A stretch of DNA of 46,416 bases, taken from positions 1 through 46,416 of the forward strand of contig DFMR01000036.1 in the NCBI GenBank assembly GCA_002376325.1, given 5' to 3'. This document shows, one piece after another, positions 42,077 to 46,416 of this stretch. Each line of letters opens with the position of its first letter. Position 1 is the first letter of the stretch. The notes under the pieces are model-generated. The model had not been told where the DNA came from, ran no database searches, and saw only the letters and a list, made by a program, of their open reading frames with translations. A program made the translations under genes and the position numbers. This DNA comes from Proteobacteria bacterium UBA3588. GTDB lineage: Bacteria > Pseudomonadota > Gammaproteobacteria > Thiohalomonadales > Thiohalomonadaceae.

Positions 42077-42538
42077 ATGCACATAGGTGAACTGTTGACG
42101 GTCGATCGCGTTCTGTGCAACGCCGAATCGGCCAGCAAGAAACGGGCGTTGGAGCAGCTCAGTGCGCTCATCGCGGGCGGCCAGGCGACACCGAACCAGA
42201 AAGAGGTGTTCGACAGCCTGCTCGCCCGCGAACGCCTCGGCAGCACCGCTCTGGGACATGGCGTCGCCATCCCCCACGGGCGGGTCAAGAACGGCGCCGA
42301 CACCCTCGGCGCCGTCATCAAGCTGGAGCAGGGCGTGGATTTCGACGCGGTGGACGGTCAACCGGTGGACCTGCTGTTCGGCCTGCTGGTCCCCGAGCAA
42401 TCGACGGAAATCCATCTGCAACTGCTGGCGCAGCTGGCGCAGATGTTCAGCGACCCCGATTTCGTCACCCAACTGCGTCAAAGCGGCGACGCCGGGCACC
42501 TCTACCAGCTGATCCACCAATGGCAGCCCAAGGGCTGA
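42077..42538 (+). CDS. ptsN: Nitrogen-regulatory PTS enzyme IIA (PtsN)
   Basis: Terminal phospho-acceptor of the regulatory PTS, controlling potassium and nitrogen-related functions by its phosphorylation state. 153 residues. The active-site His is His67 within GHGVAIPHGRV. LLFGLLVPEQSTEIHLQLLAQLAQ matches the PTS EIIA type-2 fold. The ATG at 42077 is chosen over the GTG one codon upstream. Confidence 0.96.
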   Translation: MHIGELLTVDRVLCNAESASKKRALEQLSALIAGGQATPNQKEVFDSLLARERLGSTALGHGVAIPHGRVKNGADTLGAVIKLEQGVDFDAVDGQPVDLLFGLLVPEQSTEIHLQLLAQLAQMFSDPDFVTQLRQSGDAGHLYQLIHQWQPKG

Positions 42539-42545
42539 AGACGCC

Positions 42546-43493
42546 ATGCCTGCCGCTCCGCTCTCCATCCGTGCGCTGTTCGAGACGTTTCAGAAACGGC
42601 TGGCGCTGCATTGGCTGGCAGGACACGCCGGCGCCGAGCGCGCCATCCGGCGCGAGACCACTGAACCCACCGACGCCGCGCTGGTCGGTTTTCTCAATCT
42701 GATCCATCCGTCGCGCATCCAGATCCTCGGCGCCGCCGAGATGGATTATCTGCAGAGTCTGGATGAATCGGCCTACACCGAGGCACTGGAACAGCTGTTC
42801 GGCGACGCCAGCCTGGCGGTGATCGTGGCCGGCGGCCTGCCGGTGCCGATGCCGTTGCGCCGCGCCGCGGAACGCCACAACACGCCGCTGCTCGCCTCCA
42901 GCCTGGCCAGCGACAAACTGCTCAACCACCTGGACTACTACCTGACCGAACTGCTGGCGGACAAGCAGGTGGTGCACGGCGTATTCATCGACGTCATGGG
43001 CATCGGCGTGCTGCTTACCGGCGAGAGCTCCGCCGGCAAGAGCGAGCTGGCATTGGAGCTGATCTCCCGCGGTCACATCCTGGTGGCGGACGACGCGCCC
43101 GAGTTCCGCCGGGTCGGACCCGACACGCTGCGCGGCAGCTGCCCCGAGGTATTGCAGGATTTTCTCGAAGTGCGCGGACTCGGCCTGCTCAATGTGCGCG
43201 CCATGTTCGGCGACAGCGCCGTCAAACGGCACAAAAACCTGCGCCTCATCGTCAACCTGGTGCCGATGAACAAAAACGTGCACAACATCGACCGGCTGTC
43301 GGGCAGCTACGACACCCGCACCATGTTCGAGGTGGAGGTGCCGGAGATCCAGCTGCCGGTCGCCCCCGGCCGCAACCTGGCGGTGCTGGTCGAGGCGGCG
43401 GCGCGCAATCACATCCTGCGCGAAAACGGCTACGACGCCGCCGTCCATTTCAGCGAGCGGCAACGCCACCTGATGGATCAGGAGTCCCAATGA
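42546..43493 (+). CDS. hprK: HPr kinase/phosphorylase HprK
   Basis: Bifunctional enzyme that phosphorylates HPr on a serine and reverses the reaction. 315 residues. The N-terminal domain (about 1-130) is diverged as usual. The catalytic part has His144 in VVHGVFIDV, the P-loop GESSAGKS at 159-166, and the HprK signature LEVRGLGLLNVRAMFG around 207-221. It is adjacent to its expected substrate HPr, whose Ser46 is conserved. Confidence 0.97.
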   Translation: MPAAPLSIRALFETFQKRLALHWLAGHAGAERAIRRETTEPTDAALVGFLNLIHPSRIQILGAAEMDYLQSLDESAYTEALEQLFGDASLAVIVAGGLPVPMPLRRAAERHNTPLLASSLASDKLLNHLDYYLTELLADKQVVHGVFIDVMGIGVLLTGESSAGKSELALELISRGHILVADDAPEFRRVGPDTLRGSCPEVLQDFLEVRGLGLLNVRAMFGDSAVKRHKNLRLIVNLVPMNKNVHNIDRLSGSYDTRTMFEVEVPEIQLPVAPGRNLAVLVEAAARNHILRENGYDAAVHFSERQRHLMDQESQ

Positions 43494-44347
43494 AGCTGTT
43501 CATCGTCAGCGGTACCTCGGGTTCCGGCAAGAGCATCGCCCTGCATGCGCTGGAGGACCTCGGCTACTACTGCATCGACAATCTGCCGGTGGGTCTGCTG
43601 GCGGCCTTCGTACATGAGTTGCATACGGCGCAACAGCAGGGCAACGACCATGCCGCCGTGGGCGTCGACGCGCGCAACCTGGTCAACGACTTCAGCGTCT
43701 TTCCGCAGGCGCTGCGCCAACTGCGCGACAGCGGTATCGACTACCAGATACTGTTCATGGACGCCGACGACGACACCCTGATCAAGCGCTTCTCCGAGAC
43801 ACGCAGGCGCCACCCGCTGACGCGCGGCGAGATGCCGCTGGCAGAGGCGATCCACCGCGAGCGCGCCATGCTGGAACCGCTGTCGTCGCACGCCGATCTG
43901 CGGGTGGACACCAGCCATACCAACGTGCACCAGCTGCGCGACCTGGTGCGGGCGCATGTCGGCGCCGCGACCGAAGGCAAGCTGTCGCTACTGTTCGAGT
44001 CGTTCGGCTACAAGCACGGGATCCCGGTGGACGCGGATTTCGTGTTCGACATCCGCTGCCTGCCCAATCCGCATTGGAACCCGAGCCTGCGCGCGCTTAC
44101 CGGACGCGATGCAGACGTCATCCAGTTTCTGGAACAACAACCCGAGGTGGAGGAGATGTTTCGATCCATCGCAGGCTTTCTCGACACTTGGATGCCAAGG
44201 TTCGAGCGCGACCATCGCAGCTACCTGACCGTGGCCGTCGGCTGCACCGGCGGCCAACACCGCTCGGTCTATTTCGTCGAACGCCTGGCTCGCCACTTCA
44301 ACGGCGGCAGCACCAAGGTCAGCGTGCGCCACCGGGAGCTCTCGTGA
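43490..44347 (+). CDS. rapZ: RNase adapter protein RapZ (YvcJ family P-loop protein)
   Basis: In E. coli RapZ binds glucosamine-6-phosphate and steers RNase E to the small RNA GlmZ, so it controls amino-sugar supply for the envelope. 285 residues: Walker A GTSGSGKS (8-15), DLGYYCIDNLPVGLL, the Walker-B-like LFMDADDDTLIKRFSETRRRHPL, and the C-terminal RNA-binding part with FDIRCLPNPHW and GCTGGQHRSVY. It overlaps hprK and the next gene by four bases each. Confidence 0.97.
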   Translation: MKLFIVSGTSGSGKSIALHALEDLGYYCIDNLPVGLLAAFVHELHTAQQQGNDHAAVGVDARNLVNDFSVFPQALRQLRDSGIDYQILFMDADDDTLIKRFSETRRRHPLTRGEMPLAEAIHRERAMLEPLSSHADLRVDTSHTNVHQLRDLVRAHVGAATEGKLSLLFESFGYKHGIPVDADFVFDIRCLPNPHWNPSLRALTGRDADVIQFLEQQPEVEEMFRSIAGFLDTWMPRFERDHRSYLTVAVGCTGGQHRSVYFVERLARHFNGGSTKVSVRHRELS

Positions 44348-44748
44348 GCGGCGTCGGCGTCCTGATCGTCGCCCACGATCCGGTCGGCAGCGCCCTGCTC
44401 GGCGTCGCCACCGCCATCCTCGGCAATCCGCCGCTGCCGATCGAAAACCTACCGGTACCGCTCGACGTGGATACCGAAATGGCCACGGACAAGGCGCGGA
44501 TACTGATACGGAACCTCAATCAAGGTGCCGGGGTGCTGGTACTGACCGACATGTACGGCTCCACCCCCGCCAACATCGCCTGCCGCCTGCTGGCCGATCC
44601 GGCAATACGTGTGGTGTCGGGGCTCAACCTGCCGATGCTGTGCCGGATATTCAATTATGCCGCGCTCGATCTGGAACAGTTGGCGGAAAAGGCTGCGGAC
44701 GGTGCCCGCGACAGCATCCTGTTATGCGCAGTGGAGGAGAAGCGTTAA
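44344..44748 (+). CDS. PTS mannose-type EIIA domain protein
   Basis: 134-residue single EIIA(Man)-fold protein with the phosphorylatable His11 in GVLIVAHDPVGSALL and the TDMYGSTPANIACRL motif. No EIIB, EIIC or EIID partner is nearby, so a regulatory rather than transport role is inferred. It starts at a GTG overlapping the rapZ stop (GTGA). The arrangement with hprK, HPr and EI is known from other Proteobacteria. Confidence 0.93.
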   Translation: MSGVGVLIVAHDPVGSALLGVATAILGNPPLPIENLPVPLDVDTEMATDKARILIRNLNQGAGVLVLTDMYGSTPANIACRLLADPAIRVVSGLNLPMLCRIFNYAALDLEQLAEKAADGARDSILLCAVEEKR

Positions 44749-44750
44749 GC

Positions 44751-45020
44751 ATGCTCAATAAAGAGATCACCATCGTCAACAAACTCGGCTTGCACGCGCG
44801 CGCCGCGGCCAAGTTCGTCAACGTGGCCTCTTCCTGCGCCAGCGACATCTTTATCGCCCGCGATGGCCGCCGCGTTAACGGCAAGAGCATCATGGGCGTA
44901 ATGATGCTCGCCGCCTCGTGCGGCAGCAACGTCGAACTCAGTATCGAAGGCCCCGATGAGCAGGAAGCGATGGGCAAGCTGGAGCAGCTCATCGCCGATC
45001 GCTTCGGCGAGGCGGAGTGA
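44751..45020 (+). CDS. Phosphocarrier protein HPr (regulatory/NPr type)
   Basis: 89-residue carrier between enzyme I and the EIIA proteins. The phosphorylation sites are His15 in NKLGLHARAAAKFV and Ser46 in NGKSIMGVMML; the latter would be the HprK target. Two nucleotides separate it from the EIIA gene. It could be called ptsH or npr; the sequence alone does not decide which. Confidence 0.96.
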   Translation: MLNKEITIVNKLGLHARAAAKFVNVASSCASDIFIARDGRRVNGKSIMGVMMLAASCGSNVELSIEGPDEQEAMGKLEQLIADRFGEAE

Positions 45021-45030
45021 GGCAAGGACG

Positions 45031-46416
45031 ATGGCGTTCAGCCTGCATGGCGCCGGCATTGCGAAAGGTATCGCCATCGGCCGCGCCCGCCTGTTGCAGC
45101 GCGGGCGACCGGAGATCCCGCAGTACGTGTTGCCGGCCCGCCTGCTCGAAGAGGAAGTGGATCGTTTCACCAGCGCCCTGCACACCGCGCGCGTCGAGTT
45201 GCGCGCCGTGCGCAATAGCATTCCGCCGGAGACGCCGGAAGAAATCGCCGCCTTCATCGACACCCATCTGCTGATGCTGGAAGACGGCGCACTGGCCAGC
45301 GCGCCGGTCGATCTGATTCGCTCCCAACACTGCAACGCCGAATGGGCACTGCAGATGCAGCAGGAGGCGCTGGTCAAGGTGTTCGATCAGATGGACGACG
45401 CCTACATCAAGACGCGCCGCGACGACGTCGAACAAGCCATTCTGCGTGTGCAGCAGATCCTGCTCAACGAAACCGCGCGCGAAGCCACCCTCGCCGCCGA
45501 ACGCGAGAGCGGCCGCATCATCGTCACCGACGATCTGGCACCGAGCGAACTAATGATCCTGCATCAGCACGACGTCGCCGCCATCGTCACCGAGCATGGC
45601 GGTCCGATGTCGCATGTGGCGATCCTGGCGCGCAGCCTCGGCATCCCGGCGGTGGTCGGCGTGCATCACGCCTGGCAGTACTTGCGCGACAACGAACCGC
45701 TGGTGCTCGACGGCCGCGAAGGGGTGGTGCTCGCCGGACTCGATGACGACGGCCTCGCCTACTATCGCGGGCGTCAGCAGCAGGAAAAAAAGGCGCGCGC
45801 CGCCCTGAGCAAGCTGAAGCACCGACCGGCGGTCACCCGCGACGACGTGCCGATTACGCTGCTTGCCAATATCGAAGTGCCGGAAGACCTGCCGGCGGCG
45901 CGCCGCGCGGGCGCCGTCGGCATCGGCCTGTACCGTACCGAATTTCTCTTCATGAACCGCGATGCACCGCCGGATGAAGAGGAGCAGTACCGTACCTACC
46001 TCAAGGTGGTCAAGGCGCTGAAGGGCGCGCAACTGACCATCCGCACCTTCGATCTCGGTGCCGACAAGACGGTCGGCGGCGCGACGCCGCCACGCGGCGC
46101 CACCAACCCGGCACTGGGGCTGCGCGCGGTGCGTCTGTGCCTGCGTGACCCCGACCTGTTCCGGCCGCAGCTGCGTGCCATTCTGCGTGCCGCGGCACAT
46201 GGCCCGGTGCGGATGCTGATTCCGATGCTCTCCACGGTGCAGGAGATCCGGCAGGTGCGCGATATGGTGGAAGAGGCAAAACTCGAACTGGCCGCCGAAC
46301 ACAAATCCTTCGACAGCAACATCGCCGTCGGCGGGATGATCGAGGTGCCGGCCGCCGCGATCTGTGCGGAGGAGTTCGCACGCCGGCTCGACTTTCTCTC
46401 CATCGGCACCAACGAC
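45031..46416 (+). CDS. ptsI: Phosphoenolpyruvate--protein phosphotransferase, enzyme I (3' end outside window)
   Basis: Starts the phosphorelay by taking phosphate from PEP and passing it to HPr. 462 codons are visible and the frame is open at the window edge. The swivelling domain has the active-site His195 in TEHGGPMSHVAILAR; the PEP-binding barrel has GIGLYRTEFLFMNRDAPPDE, TIRTFDLGADK and, at the edge, LDFLSIGTND. No N-terminal GAF domain is present, so it is a PtsI-type rather than PtsP-type enzyme. Confidence 0.96.
   Translation, partial: MAFSLHGAGIAKGIAIGRARLLQRGRPEIPQYVLPARLLEEEVDRFTSALHTARVELRAVRNSIPPETPEEIAAFIDTHLLMLEDGALASAPVDLIRSQHCNAEWALQMQQEALVKVFDQMDDAYIKTRRDDVEQAILRVQQILLNETAREATLAAERESGRIIVTDDLAPSELMILHQHDVAAIVTEHGGPMSHVAILARSLGIPAVVGVHHAWQYLRDNEPLVLDGREGVVLAGLDDDGLAYYRGRQQQEKKARAALSKLKHRPAVTRDDVPITLLANIEVPEDLPAARRAGAVGIGLYRTEFLFMNRDAPPDEEEQYRTYLKVVKALKGAQLTIRTFDLGADKTVGGATPPRGATNPALGLRAVRLCLRDPDLFRPQLRAILRAAAHGPVRMLIPMLSTVQEIRQVRDMVEEAKLELAAEHKSFDSNIAVGGMIEVPAAAICAEEFARRLDFLSIGTND

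Overview
The window is a dense, GC-rich chromosomal segment from a gammaproteobacterium. It carries almost only core genes. Gene order closely follows the pseudomonad/Chromatiales arrangement as I remember it: a dcw cluster, rnpB, rsmI-lpoA-yraN-diaA-dolP, sspAB, petABC, an algW-type protease, hisGDC-murA-ibaG-mla, kdsDC-lptCAB-rpoN-hpf-ptsN. HprK and a mannose-type EIIA sit beside RapZ, HPr and enzyme I, which is not the Pseudomonas arrangement. It suggests a Chromatiales-like or other deep-branching gammaproteobacterium; I cannot name a genus. meso-DAP-type MurE, LPS transport (Lpt) and outer-membrane lipid-asymmetry (Mla) genes show a typical Gram-negative envelope, and cytochrome bc1 shows a respiratory lifestyle.

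Layout. 1-11474 (minus): mraZ-rsmH-ftsL-ftsI-murE-murF-mraY-murD-ftsW-murG-murC, tightly packed with stop/start overlaps, driven by a strong sigma70-type promoter overlapping four 10-bp-spaced MraZ boxes (11500-11571). 11758-12119 (minus): RNase P RNA. 12165-12998 (minus): rsmI. 13080-17997 (plus): lpoA-yraN-diaA-dolP and a GlcD-like flavoprotein. 18113-22377 (minus): petA-petB-petC, a terminator-like hairpin, then sspA-sspB-macrodomain. 22613-23371 (minus): Nif3-like gene, divergent from an AlgW/DegS-type protease (23433-24614, plus). 24715-33380 (minus): the run mlaFEDCB-ibaG-murA-hisG-hisD-hisC, then terC. 33524-34153 (minus) and 34227-35227 (plus): a poorly known divergent pair plus mlaA. 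35279-39879 (plus): yrbG, a 40-codon small ORF, kdsD-kdsC-lptC-lptA-lptB. 40182-46416 (plus): rpoN-hpf-ptsN-hprK-rapZ-EIIA(Man)-HPr-EI, the last cut by the window end.

Most products serve the cell envelope: peptidoglycan precursors and septal synthesis (dcw, murA, lpoA), LPS Kdo synthesis and export (kdsD, kdsC, lptCAB), phospholipid retrieval (mlaA-F, dolP) and envelope stress proteolysis (algW). The last block is a regulatory phosphotransferase system: EI, HPr, PtsN and EIIA(Man), with HprK as the HPr kinase and RapZ, and no sugar permease visible.

I found no CRISPR array, prophage, complete insertion sequence, tRNA, or obvious defence or biosynthetic island. The non-routine signals are intergenic: a 168-bp near-palindromic MITE-like element starting at the lptB stop codon, a REP-type inverted pair supplying the hisG stop codon, a sigma54-like promoter before rpoN itself, a terminator-like hairpin in the sspA leader, a hairpin against the murA start, an inverted repeat bracketing the likely mla promoter, and a small ORF abutting kdsD. 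The macrodomain gene joined to sspAB is the most interesting gene association.
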